Assembly: GCF_016892705.1 (NCBI RefSeq) | Contig: NZ_JAFEMB010000004.1 | Coordinates: 186,001 to 250,000, forward strand | From: Microvirga pudoricolor | GTDB taxonomy: Bacteria > Pseudomonadota > Alphaproteobacteria > Rhizobiales > Beijerinckiaceae | Reading direction: 5' to 3' | DNA: 64,000 nt | Shown: one piece after another, positions 24,161 through 31,882 of the stretch | How positions within the stretch are numbered: the first letter of the stretch is position 1 | Layout of the letters: every line of letters starts with the position of its first letter | Position numbers and translations under genes: made by a program | The notes under the pieces: model-generated | The model's input: the letters and a program-made list of their open reading frames with translations, nothing else | Told to the model about the DNA's origin: nothing | The model's database searches: none

Positions 24161-25153
24161 ATGGACAGCCGCAACATCCTGGTTACCGGACCGGCCATCA
24201 ACGAGCAGGCCGTCAAGCTCATCGCCGATAACGGCTACAGTGTAGCCTATGTCCCGCCCTACACGAACGAGGATGATCTGGTCCGGATCGTCGCCGAGGT
24301 CGACCCGGTGGGGGTCGTGGTCCGGATGGGGCGCTTCGGGGCTTCCGCCATTGACGCCGCACCCTCGCTGCGCGTCCTCTCCAAGCACGGCGTCGGGGTG
24401 GATAATATCGACATCGACGCGGCGACCCGCCGGGAGATCCCCGTCGTTGTTGCCGCTGGTGCCAACGCCCGCTCCGTTGCCGAGCACGCCATTACGCTTA
24501 TGCTGACCACCGTCAAACGCGTCGTGCCACTCGACGGCGGTCTGCGCGCCGGCCGTTGGGAGAAGGCCGGGTTTTCCGGCGTGGAGGTCGCAGGCCTGAC
24601 CATGGGCCTCGTCGGCTTCGGCGCCATCGCTAGGCACACGGCCGTGTATGCGAAGGCTCTCGGTCTCGATATCCGCGCCTTCGACCCCTTCGCCGATGAC
24701 GCGGCTTTTGACGAAGCTGGTGTCATCCGCGATGCAGACATCGAGGGCCTGCTTGCCGCTTCCGATATTGTCAGCCTCCATTGCCCCCTGACACCGCAAA
24801 CGCGCAACCTGCTCGATGCCAAGTCCATTGGGCTGATGAAGCCTGGATCTTTCGTCGTCAACACCGCTCGCGGAGGTCTGATCGATGAACATGCCTTGGT
24901 CCAGGCCATCGACAGCGGCCATATCGCCGGTGCCGGTCTCGACACCTTCGCGGCGGAGCCGCCCTCACAGGATCATCCCTTCTGGAGCCGACAGCAGATC
25001 GTCGTGACACCACATATCGGAGGCGTGACTAAGCAGGCTAATGCCAGGGTCGGAGTTGACGCGGTCGAGGGGATCCTGGCCGTCATCCAGGGTCGCGATC
25101 CGGGCCGGGAGAGGATCGTGAACTACCGCGCGCTCGCCAAGGCATCGACCTGA
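24161..25153 (+). CDS. D-isomer-specific 2-hydroxyacid dehydrogenase
   Basis: A 330-residue NAD-dependent dehydrogenase. The coenzyme motif is GLVGFGAIAR (residues about 148-157). The catalytic Arg lies in VVNTARGGLIDEHAL, Glu in GAGLDTFAAEPP and His in VTPHIGG, so the R-E-H triad is complete. It interconverts a D-2-hydroxy acid and a 2-keto acid (phosphoglycerate-dehydrogenase-like group, but without a serine-sensing ACT domain). GAGGACAGC precedes the ATG. It is the first gene of the operon leading into an aldolase and a tricarboxylate-type transporter. Confidence 0.92.
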   Translation: MDSRNILVTGPAINEQAVKLIADNGYSVAYVPPYTNEDDLVRIVAEVDPVGVVVRMGRFGASAIDAAPSLRVLSKHGVGVDNIDIDAATRREIPVVVAAGANARSVAEHAITLMLTTVKRVVPLDGGLRAGRWEKAGFSGVEVAGLTMGLVGFGAIARHTAVYAKALGLDIRAFDPFADDAAFDEAGVIRDADIEGLLAASDIVSLHCPLTPQTRNLLDAKSIGLMKPGSFVVNTARGGLIDEHALVQAIDSGHIAGAGLDTFAAEPPSQDHPFWSRQQIVVTPHIGGVTKQANARVGVDAVEGILAVIQGRDPGRERIVNYRALAKAST

Positions 25154-25203
25154 GTGATGCCTGTGTCGGACTTCCACAAGCGAACAACTATGAGGAGAAG
25201 ACA

Positions 25204-25881
25204 TTGAGCATAGGATTTAGGGTCCGCAACCGGGAGCGCGCCGTCGACCTGGAATGGGTCGAGAAGTTCAAGGAGCTTCCCGTCGCCAATGTCAGCGACA
25301 GCATGTTCCGCATGAGTGCTGCCGGAGCGCAACTTCGCCCGATGCACCGGGAGGGCAAGCTTGCGGGTCGAGCCTTGACCGTGAAGGCGCCGCCCGGCGA
25401 CAACCTGATGCTGCACAAGGCCATGGACATGGCTGAGCAGGGTGATGTCATCGTCGTGGATGCAGGCGGCGAGGTCACCCATGCCCTTATGGGTGAGATG
25501 ATGCTCGACTACGCACGCAGACGCGGAGTCGTCGGCTTCGTCCTCAACGGCGCCATTCGCGACGCCGACGCTTTCCTCGAGATGAACGTTCCATCCTTTG
25601 CCGTCGGTGTGACCCATCGCGGGCCGTACAAGAACGGCCCAGGCGAGGTGAACTGCCCGATCGCCATCGGTGGTATGGTCATCATGCCGGGCGACCTCGT
25701 CCTTGGCGATGCCGACGGCGTGGTCGTCGTACCGATCGATGATGTCGCGGACGTCTACGAGAAGACGGTGGCCAAGCACGCCGCCGAGAACAAGCAGATG
25801 GACGCCATCAAGTCAGGGACCCACAAGCCGACCTGGTTCAACGACACTCTCGTCAAACAGGGTTGCGAACTGCCAGCCTGA
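25204..25881 (+). CDS. RraA-like protein, 4-hydroxy-4-methyl-2-oxoglutarate aldolase family
   Basis: A 225-residue protein of the RraA/HMG-aldolase fold. The conserved GFVLNGAIRDADAFLEMN holds the Arg-Asp pair of the active site, preceded by DVIVVDAGGEVTHALMGEM. Family members with this motif cleave 4-carboxy-4-hydroxy-2-oxoadipate, 4-hydroxy-4-methyl-2-oxoglutarate or oxaloacetate to pyruvate-type products, using a divalent metal. The start is a TTG at 25204, supported by GAGGAG seven bases upstream. The pairing with a hydroxyacid dehydrogenase and a TTT transporter suggests degradation of a hydroxylated di- or tricarboxylate. Confidence 0.85.
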   Translation: MSIGFRVRNRERAVDLEWVEKFKELPVANVSDSMFRMSAAGAQLRPMHREGKLAGRALTVKAPPGDNLMLHKAMDMAEQGDVIVVDAGGEVTHALMGEMMLDYARRRGVVGFVLNGAIRDADAFLEMNVPSFAVGVTHRGPYKNGPGEVNCPIAIGGMVIMPGDLVLGDADGVVVVPIDDVADVYEKTVAKHAAENKQMDAIKSGTHKPTWFNDTLVKQGCELPA

Positions 25882-26055
25882 GTACGTCCGAACCTCGGGC
25901 ACGGAAACAGACAGGACCGCATCCGCCTTTCCGGCGGGCGCGGGCAACAAGAGGCCGCCATCGGTGCACGATGTCATGGCCCCGCACCACGAAGCCGTAC
26001 CCGAATCCACCCACGCCCAATCAACTGCAACGATCACCGTCCAAGGGAGAACGCC

Positions 26056-27012
26056 ATGAAGAACCTGATCCGGAATACTGCACTTGCCACGACGATGCTG
26101 CTTGGCATCGGAGCCGCTCATGCCGAGTGGCCCAGCGATCGGCCCATTGAAATGATTGTCGCCTTCGCCCCGGGCGGCGGCACGGACGTAATGAATCGGA
26201 CGCTCGCGCCCTACATCGAGAAGGAACTCGGCGGGAAGATCACCATCCTGAATCGGCCCGGCGCCTCGGGTGAGATCGCCTACACCGCGTTGACCCAGGC
26301 CAAGCCCGACGGCTACACGCTGTCGTCCCTCAACACCCCTGGCTACCTGACGATGCAGATGGACAGAAAGGTCCGTTTCGATCCCAAGAAGCTCTGTCTG
26401 GTCGCTCGTATCGTCGAGGATCCGGGCTCGTTCATCGTCCAGGCGAACTCCCCGTACAACTCTCTCAAGGATTTGGTCGCCTTCGCCAAGGCCAATCCGG
26501 GCAAGGTTACCGTCGGCACGACGGGACTCGGCACGGATGAGCATCTCGCCCTGCTGCAACTTGAGAAAGCTGCCGGCGTGGACCTGACACCGGTCACGTT
26601 CAACGGTGCCAACGAGGCCAGGACGGCTTTGCTCGGCGGCCATGTCACAGCCATCGGAATCAATGTCGGCGAATTCCAAAGTGGCGACAGGTCGGCCTTC
26701 AAGTCGCTCGGCCAGTTCGCCGATCAGCGATCCGTCATCGCGCAGGACCTTCCGACGGCCAAAGAGCAGGGCTTCGATGTCATCATGAGTTCGGAGCGCG
26801 GCATCGCCATGGGGTGCGATGTTCCTGAAGCCATCCGGACGAAGTACTCGGATGCGGTCAAGAAGGCGCTCGACAATCCAGAGTTCCAGGAAAAGGCCAA
26901 GCAGCAGTCGCTGCCTCTGTCCTACCGTTCGTCGGAAGATTGGAACAAGGAACTCCCGGCGCGGGCGGAGCGGCTCGGTGAGGTCTGGAAGCTCGTCAAG
27001 GAACAGAAGTGA
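26056..27012 (+). CDS. tripartite tricarboxylate transporter binding protein (Bug/TctC family)
   Basis: A 318-residue exported protein with signal peptide to about residue 23 (GAAHAEWP). The Bug-family opening DRPIEMIVAFAPGGGTDVMN and the GKITILNRPGASGEIAYTAL segment are characteristic; they contact the ligand carboxylate. A further match is KPDGYTLSSLNTPG. AAGGGAGAACGCC precedes the ATG. TctB and TctA follow immediately, so this system is complete. Bug proteins bind citrate, other carboxylates, nicotinate or amino acids; the ligand is not readable from sequence. Confidence 0.9.
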   Translation: MKNLIRNTALATTMLLGIGAAHAEWPSDRPIEMIVAFAPGGGTDVMNRTLAPYIEKELGGKITILNRPGASGEIAYTALTQAKPDGYTLSSLNTPGYLTMQMDRKVRFDPKKLCLVARIVEDPGSFIVQANSPYNSLKDLVAFAKANPGKVTVGTTGLGTDEHLALLQLEKAAGVDLTPVTFNGANEARTALLGGHVTAIGINVGEFQSGDRSAFKSLGQFADQRSVIAQDLPTAKEQGFDVIMSSERGIAMGCDVPEAIRTKYSDAVKKALDNPEFQEKAKQQSLPLSYRSSEDWNKELPARAERLGEVWKLVKEQK

Positions 27013-27476
27013 TGGCCGGCCCACGCAAGGCTGGCGGCACCGGGGACCGTCCGGATCTCCTGACCGCCGCCCTGTTCGTGGGTCTTGGTGCGGTCGGCCT
27101 CTGGGCCGGGCGCGACCTGACCATGGGCACCGCCGCCGCGATGGGGCCGGGGTACCTGCCGAGGATCGTCTGCTGGCTCCTGATCCTCGTCGGGCTGACC
27201 GTCGGCGGGATGGGTCTCTTCCGGGCCCGCGAGGACATCACGATCCCGAACCTTCGTCCTCTCGCCGTCATTCTGCTTTCGGTCGTGGGCTTTGCCTTCA
27301 CCGCCGAGTACTTCGGCTTCGTGGCCGCCTCTGTCTGGCTGCTCTTGATCGGAAGTCTCGCGGACCGCGAGTCCAGATGGCGCGAGGTGATCCTGCTCAC
27401 GGCCGGTCTGACCGCCTTCGGTGCATTGGTCTTCATCGTCGGTCTCGGCGTCCAGTTGCCGATCTGGCCTTTCTGA
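27012..27476 (+). CDS. tctB: tripartite tricarboxylate transporter small permease (TctB family)
   Basis: A 154-residue membrane protein with four hydrophobic segments and the TctB-typical AAMGPGYLPRIVCWLLI near residues 37-53. The ATG at 27012 overlaps the TGA stop of the binding-protein gene (TGATG), indicating coupled translation; a GTG at 27009 is also in frame. It is the small membrane subunit of the TTT system. Confidence 0.88.
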   Translation: MAGPRKAGGTGDRPDLLTAALFVGLGAVGLWAGRDLTMGTAAAMGPGYLPRIVCWLLILVGLTVGGMGLFRAREDITIPNLRPLAVILLSVVGFAFTAEYFGFVAASVWLLLIGSLADRESRWREVILLTAGLTAFGALVFIVGLGVQLPIWPF

Positions 27477-27486
27477 GGAACGGAAC

Positions 27487-28995
27487 ATGGAATTCCTCGA
27501 TCTTCTCATGCTTGGGTTCGGCGAAGCGCTGAACCCGACGAATCTCGCCTTCTGCCTTTTGGGCGCGCTCCTCGGCACGCTGATCGGCGTGCTGCCGGGC
27601 ATCGGACCGACCGCCACGATTGCCGTGCTGCTCCCGATCACGTTCTATCTCCCTCCGTTGGCGGGTATCATCATGCTCTCCGGCATCTATTACGGGGCGC
27701 AGTACGGCGGTTCGACCACGGCCATCCTGGTCAACCTGCCGGGCGAGGCGTCATCCGTGGTGACCGCGATTGACGGCTACAAGATGGCTCAGAACGGGAA
27801 AGCCGGTTCGGCCTTGGCCGTTGCGGCGCTCGGATCCTTCTTTGCCGGAACCGTCGCGACATTCGGCATCGCCATCGCAGGCCCGACGCTCTCGTCTTTC
27901 GCTCTCTCGTTCGGCCCCGCCGAGTATGTGGCCCTGATGCTCTTCGGCCTGCTTGCGGCCACGGTGCTTGCCCGAGGGTCTGTCCTCAAGGCGATTGGCA
28001 TGATCTTGTTCGGCTTGGCCCTCGGCATGGTCGGCATCGATGCGGCTTCCGGTGAGGAACGCCTGACCTTCAGCGCAATCGAACTCTTCGACGGCATCGA
28101 TTTCGTCGTCATCGCCATCGGCGTCTTCGGCTTCACCGAGATCATCGAGAACCTCGAGAACGTGGAAGCGCGCGGCGTCCTGGTTCGCAAGCTCAGCCGC
28201 CTCTGGCCCACGCGGGAGGACTTTCGCAAGGCTTGGCCGGCTGTCCTGCGCGGCACGGGTGTAGGAACCTTCCTGGGCATCCTGCCGGGTGGCGGTGCGA
28301 CGCTGGCGGCCTTCTGCGCCTATTCCCTGGAGAAGAAGGTCGCGAAGGATCCAAGGGAGTTCGGCAACGGGGCCGTCCAGGGCGTGGCAGGCCCCGAGGC
28401 CGCCAACAATGCCGGGGCGCAGTCGTCTTTCATCCCGCTGCTTACGCTCGGCATCCCGTCCAACAACATGATGGCGATGATGCTGAGCGCCTTCATCATC
28501 CACGGCATCACACCGGGTCCGACCGTCCTGCAAACCCAGCCGCAGATCTTCTGGGGCCTCGTGGCGAGCATGTGGGTCGGCAACCTGATGCTGGTCGTCA
28601 TCAACCTGCCGCTGATCGGCGTCTGGGTGAAGTTGCTGACGGTGCCTTACCGCCTTCTTTACCCAGCCATCCTGCTGTTCTGCTGCGTCGGCGTCTATAG
28701 CATCAACAATCGGATCTTCGACGTGGTGCTGGCCGCAGGCTTCGGGCTGCTCGGATACCTCTTCCGGAAGGCGAAGTGCGAACCGGGGCCGCTGTTGCTC
28801 GGCTTCGTGCTCGGTCCGTTGCTCGAAACGAATATCCGCCGTGCCCTGGTGATCTCGCAGGGAAGCCCGAGCGTATTCGTCGAGCGGCCGATCAGCCTCG
28901 TCCTGCTGATCGCCACCGCCGCGATGCTCGTCCTCATGGTCCTGCCGTCCTTCCGCAAGACCCGAGAGGAAGCCTTCCAGGAGGAAGAAGCCTGA
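27487..28995 (+). CDS. tctA: tripartite tricarboxylate transporter large permease (TctA family)
   Basis: A 502-residue inner-membrane protein with 10-12 hydrophobic segments. The two TctA signatures are present: GTLIGVLPGIGPTATIAVLL near the N-terminus and its repeat GTFLGILPGGGATLAAFCAY near residue 265. IYYGAQYGGSTTAILVNLPG is also typical. GAGGAACGGAAC precedes the start at MEFLDLLML. It forms the transport channel of the TTT system and is full length. Confidence 0.92.
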   Translation: MEFLDLLMLGFGEALNPTNLAFCLLGALLGTLIGVLPGIGPTATIAVLLPITFYLPPLAGIIMLSGIYYGAQYGGSTTAILVNLPGEASSVVTAIDGYKMAQNGKAGSALAVAALGSFFAGTVATFGIAIAGPTLSSFALSFGPAEYVALMLFGLLAATVLARGSVLKAIGMILFGLALGMVGIDAASGEERLTFSAIELFDGIDFVVIAIGVFGFTEIIENLENVEARGVLVRKLSRLWPTREDFRKAWPAVLRGTGVGTFLGILPGGGATLAAFCAYSLEKKVAKDPREFGNGAVQGVAGPEAANNAGAQSSFIPLLTLGIPSNNMMAMMLSAFIIHGITPGPTVLQTQPQIFWGLVASMWVGNLMLVVINLPLIGVWVKLLTVPYRLLYPAILLFCCVGVYSINNRIFDVVLAAGFGLLGYLFRKAKCEPGPLLLGFVLGPLLETNIRRALVISQGSPSVFVERPISLVLLIATAAMLVLMVLPSFRKTREEAFQEEEA

Positions 28996-29377
28996 AGTCC
29001 CGTTTGACGGCCCAACGGGGCAGGTACTGCATCGCGATCCCTACCCCTCCTCCATGAACAGGCGCCTTGCCCCTGTCAGGCAGAGTAAAGAAGACCGTGC
29101 TCGGCGGCGACACCCTCCCCGATGGTTCTCAGTCGTATCCGTGATGCGATGAGGAGCGGGTGGCACGGAGTTCGTGCTCCGTTGCGGGGGGACGATCGCA
29201 CTTTCACCATCGGGTACGTCCCTTTCCTTGCTGAATGGGCGTGAGGGTGCCCCAAGCTGCCGGAGCACTCATGACGTTCGCCCAGCGCGCTCGTCTTATC
29301 CGGCGCAAGATCATCCTGAAGAGCCTCGATCGGTGCGAGGCGGGCCCGAAGACGACGATGGCCGCAAGGAAGAAGAC
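28996..29377. other. intergenic, no gene supported
   Basis: A 382-bp gap between the TctA gene and the FMN dehydrogenase gene on the same strand. Open frames here lack ribosome-binding sites and recognisable domains. The length suggests the dehydrogenase has its own promoter, but I see no clear -35/-10 pair. Confidence 0.5.
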
Positions 29378-30655
29378 ATGAAGGACAGTTCGGACATTCC
29401 ACGCGGCATCGAGCGGTCCCCGACGAATCTGGACTCGGCGCCCGTCAGAGACATTGCACCGGCGCCTGCCGCCCTCTCGCGCCGTCTGCGCGGGATCCTC
29501 TCGCTCGACGACTTCGAGAATGCGGCACGCCGTCACCTGCCACGCCCGATCTTCGGGTACGTGTCAGGGGCCTCCGAGACCAATGCTTCCCTTCGCGACA
29601 ACCGGTCGGCGTTTGGGGAGTTCGGCTTCGTCCCGCGTGTGCTGGTCGGGGTGTCCGAGCGGACGCAGAAGGTCGAACTGCTCGGTCGCTCCTATGCGGC
29701 CCCATTCGGGATCGCTCCGATGGGGATCAGCGCCCTGTCCGCCTACCGTGGTGATCTAGTCCTGGCGCGGGCGGCCGGGGAGGCGAACATCCCGATGGTG
29801 ATGAGCGGGTCTTCCCTCATTCCCCTGGAGGATGTCGCCAAGGCGAATCCTGCGGCGTGGTTCCAGGCCTACCTGCCGGGGGAGCCGGATCGTATCCTCG
29901 GATTGCTGGAGCGCGTCGAGCGGGCGGGCTTCGAGTCACTCATGTTGACCGTGGACACGGCGGTTCTGGCCAATCGCGAGAACAACGTCCGCAGTGGCTT
30001 CTCCACACCTCTGCGCCCCAGTCTCCGCCTGGCCTGGGACGGCATGATGCGACCGAACTGGACGCTGAACACGTTTCTTCGGACGCTCCTGAAACATGGC
30101 ATGCCCCATTTCGAGAACTCATATGCGACACGCGGCGCGCCCATCCTCGCCAAAAGCGTGATGCGGGATTTCGGCGCCAAGGATCATCTGAACTGGCGTC
30201 ATCTGGAGTTGATCCGGGAACGGTGGAAAGGGCGTTTGGTCCTGAAGGGCGTCATGGCCAAGGAGGATGCCTGCATGGCCCGAGATTGTGGTGTCGATGG
30301 CATTGTTGTCTCGAACCACGGCGGCCGGCAGCTCGATGGAGCGGTATCTCCCCTACGCGTTCTGCCTGCCATTGCGGATGCTGTCGGAGGGGCCATCCCC
30401 GTCATGATGGACGGCGGCATCCGGCGAGGGTCGGACGTGCTGAAAGCTATCGCCCTTGGAGCGAAGTTCGTCTTCGTCGGCCGCCCGTTCTTGTATGCGG
30501 CTGCAATCGCAGGCGAAGCCGGGGTCAGCCATGCCATCGACATTCTCTCGACCGAGATCAGCCGCAATATGGGGCTGCTCGGGATCAACTCGCTCGGTGA
30601 AATGGGCCTGGACCGACTGATTCACCTCAAACATATCGACGTCGGCAGCATCTGA
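29378..30655 (+). CDS. FMN-dependent alpha-hydroxy-acid dehydrogenase (L-lactate dehydrogenase family)
   Basis: A 425-residue TIM-barrel flavoenzyme. The FMN-family landmarks are in order: LDDFENAARRHLPRPIFGYV near the N-terminus, APFGIAPMGISAL, LMLTVDTAVLANRENNVRSG, RLVLKGVMAKEDA, and the active-site SNHGGRQLDGAVS with catalytic His and Arg, then VMMDGGIRRGSDVLKAIAL. It oxidises an L-2-hydroxy acid to the keto acid. The start MKDSSDIP is supported by AAGGAAGAAGAC; about 45 N-terminal residues are extra compared with the core family. It probably extends the hydroxy-acid theme of the preceding TTT operon, though the 382-bp gap makes a separate transcript likely. Confidence 0.9.
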   Translation: MKDSSDIPRGIERSPTNLDSAPVRDIAPAPAALSRRLRGILSLDDFENAARRHLPRPIFGYVSGASETNASLRDNRSAFGEFGFVPRVLVGVSERTQKVELLGRSYAAPFGIAPMGISALSAYRGDLVLARAAGEANIPMVMSGSSLIPLEDVAKANPAAWFQAYLPGEPDRILGLLERVERAGFESLMLTVDTAVLANRENNVRSGFSTPLRPSLRLAWDGMMRPNWTLNTFLRTLLKHGMPHFENSYATRGAPILAKSVMRDFGAKDHLNWRHLELIRERWKGRLVLKGVMAKEDACMARDCGVDGIVVSNHGGRQLDGAVSPLRVLPAIADAVGGAIPVMMDGGIRRGSDVLKAIALGAKFVFVGRPFLYAAAIAGEAGVSHAIDILSTEISRNMGLLGINSLGEMGLDRLIHLKHIDVGSI

Positions 30656-31868
30656 AATTCATGTCGGCACCGGATCGGAAGGTCCGGGTCTGTGACAGTC
30701 CGGCCTCTGGCAATGCCCCGCCATCAAGTGAAACGCCGTCACTGGTCCGTTCGGTACGCCCGCATCCCCACCTAGGCTGGATGTTCAGGACGGTCAAACA
30801 AGACGGAATCGGAGCCCCAAAGGCCCTGCTCCAACCTGAATAAGGGCACCTCAGACGATGCTGCCCTGGGATTCGTTAAGGCACCGCACCTCGCGAGCTT
30901 TGGCTCACGTAGCAAAAACGACACCAACATCGGCTTGGGTAATGGCGGTGGACGCAGTCACCTGCGAACCTGTCTCTGGGAGCTGTTCCCTGTTTTGCGG
31001 GAAAATAGAGGGAAAATTAAGCCAGCTTGCCTCCTTTCGCATTCCTCTCGGGAAAGAGCGATAGCGATATCAGCGTCTTAGCGCCAAAATTCCCTGTCTG
31101 GAAAACAGGGAAAGCTTTGGAGAAAGCAGCGACGGAAACATAGCAAAAAGGCAAAGCTCAGTTCCAAACAGCGGCGCTAAGGGTGGGGTTTTCTAGGACA
31201 ATGTAGTCTGACCGCAGAACCGCGGCATCAGCCTTTGGGTGAATGTCGGAAAGAGAGTCTTAGAATCTGTATAACGCATCTAAAACTCTGGGAGAGGCTG
31301 GATCCTACCGGAATCCACTCTGATAGGGCACATTGTCAGGGATTTCCGAAAGCGTCACAATGATCGTCCTCGATCCAACCGAAAACCTACTGGACAAACT
31401 TATGCCTGAGGTACTGCTGGGAACCGGTCTAAGGCGACGAGTCCAGCGGCTGCCACGGAGCCGGGCGACCCGCCAGTCATCGTTGAGATCACGAAAGAGA
31501 GCAAAGCCACCTCTACATCGACACCTGCAATCTCCATGCACGTGAGGCTGAGATCGTCGCCTTCCGTTTGGGGGCGACCCTGAAGGCATTCAACGCGGCA
31601 CGCTTTCTGGAGGTCGGTAGATTGAGCGCCTGCGAGAAAACTCTCCGCTAGCCGGACTGAAAGCGCGAAACGCTCCTTATCGAAGGCGGAACTCCCCTAT
31701 GCGATGATCCATGCGTACATCTGGATCCAACTCTCTCATGAAAGAACCCAGGTTGGGCCTGAATCCTATCGCCTGGGGTGAGGCTTCTTCTTCGCGGTCA
31801 AGCATTGTTGACGGTAGGTTGGGGCTCCTCCGCCGAAGAGTGCTCTTGGGGACTCTCGTGGATAACCG
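30656..31868. other. 1.2-kb gene-poor region with decayed sequence
   Basis: I find no intact gene here. It contains the stem-loop-rich relic described separately (30980-31200). A possible gene fragment lies at about 31508-31640: the frame reads HLYIDTCNLHAREAEIVAF and continues to FLEVGRLSACEKTLR before a stop, with no start codon or ribosome-binding site. Base composition is more AT-rich than in the flanking operons. The segment separates the catabolic cassettes from the autotransporter gene and looks like accessory DNA. Confidence 0.5.
30980..31200. repeat. stem-loop-rich relic of a type seen in rhizobia
   Basis: The segment carries a hairpin TTCCC/GGGAA (30986-31003) and a stronger one, TTCCCTGT (31090-31097) with ACAGGGAA (31105-31112) around a 7-base loop. 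One frame across it reads LASFRIPLGKER, a stop, then IPCLENRESFGE and NIAKRQSSVPNSGAKGGVF followed by a stop. I recall closely similar text recurring in many rhizobial genomes as a non-coding or decayed repeat. That is memory, not a search result, so its identity is tentative. Confidence 0.45.
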
Positions 31869-31882
31869 TCAGAACCTGACGG
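31866..31882 (-). terminator. hairpin overlapping the autotransporter stop codon
   Basis: CCGTCAG (31866-31872) and CTGACGG (31876-31882) form a perfect 7-bp stem with a 3-base loop. The minus-strand transcript would fold CCGTCAG-GTT-CTGACGG, followed by TTATCC. The T-run is short, and the stem includes the TGA stop of the autotransporter gene, so this is a weak terminator candidate. Confidence 0.4.

Noticed and set aside
25813..27024. 403-codon antisense frame over the Bug binding-protein gene
   Set aside because: Exact shadow of a gene with signal peptide and family motifs on the other strand.
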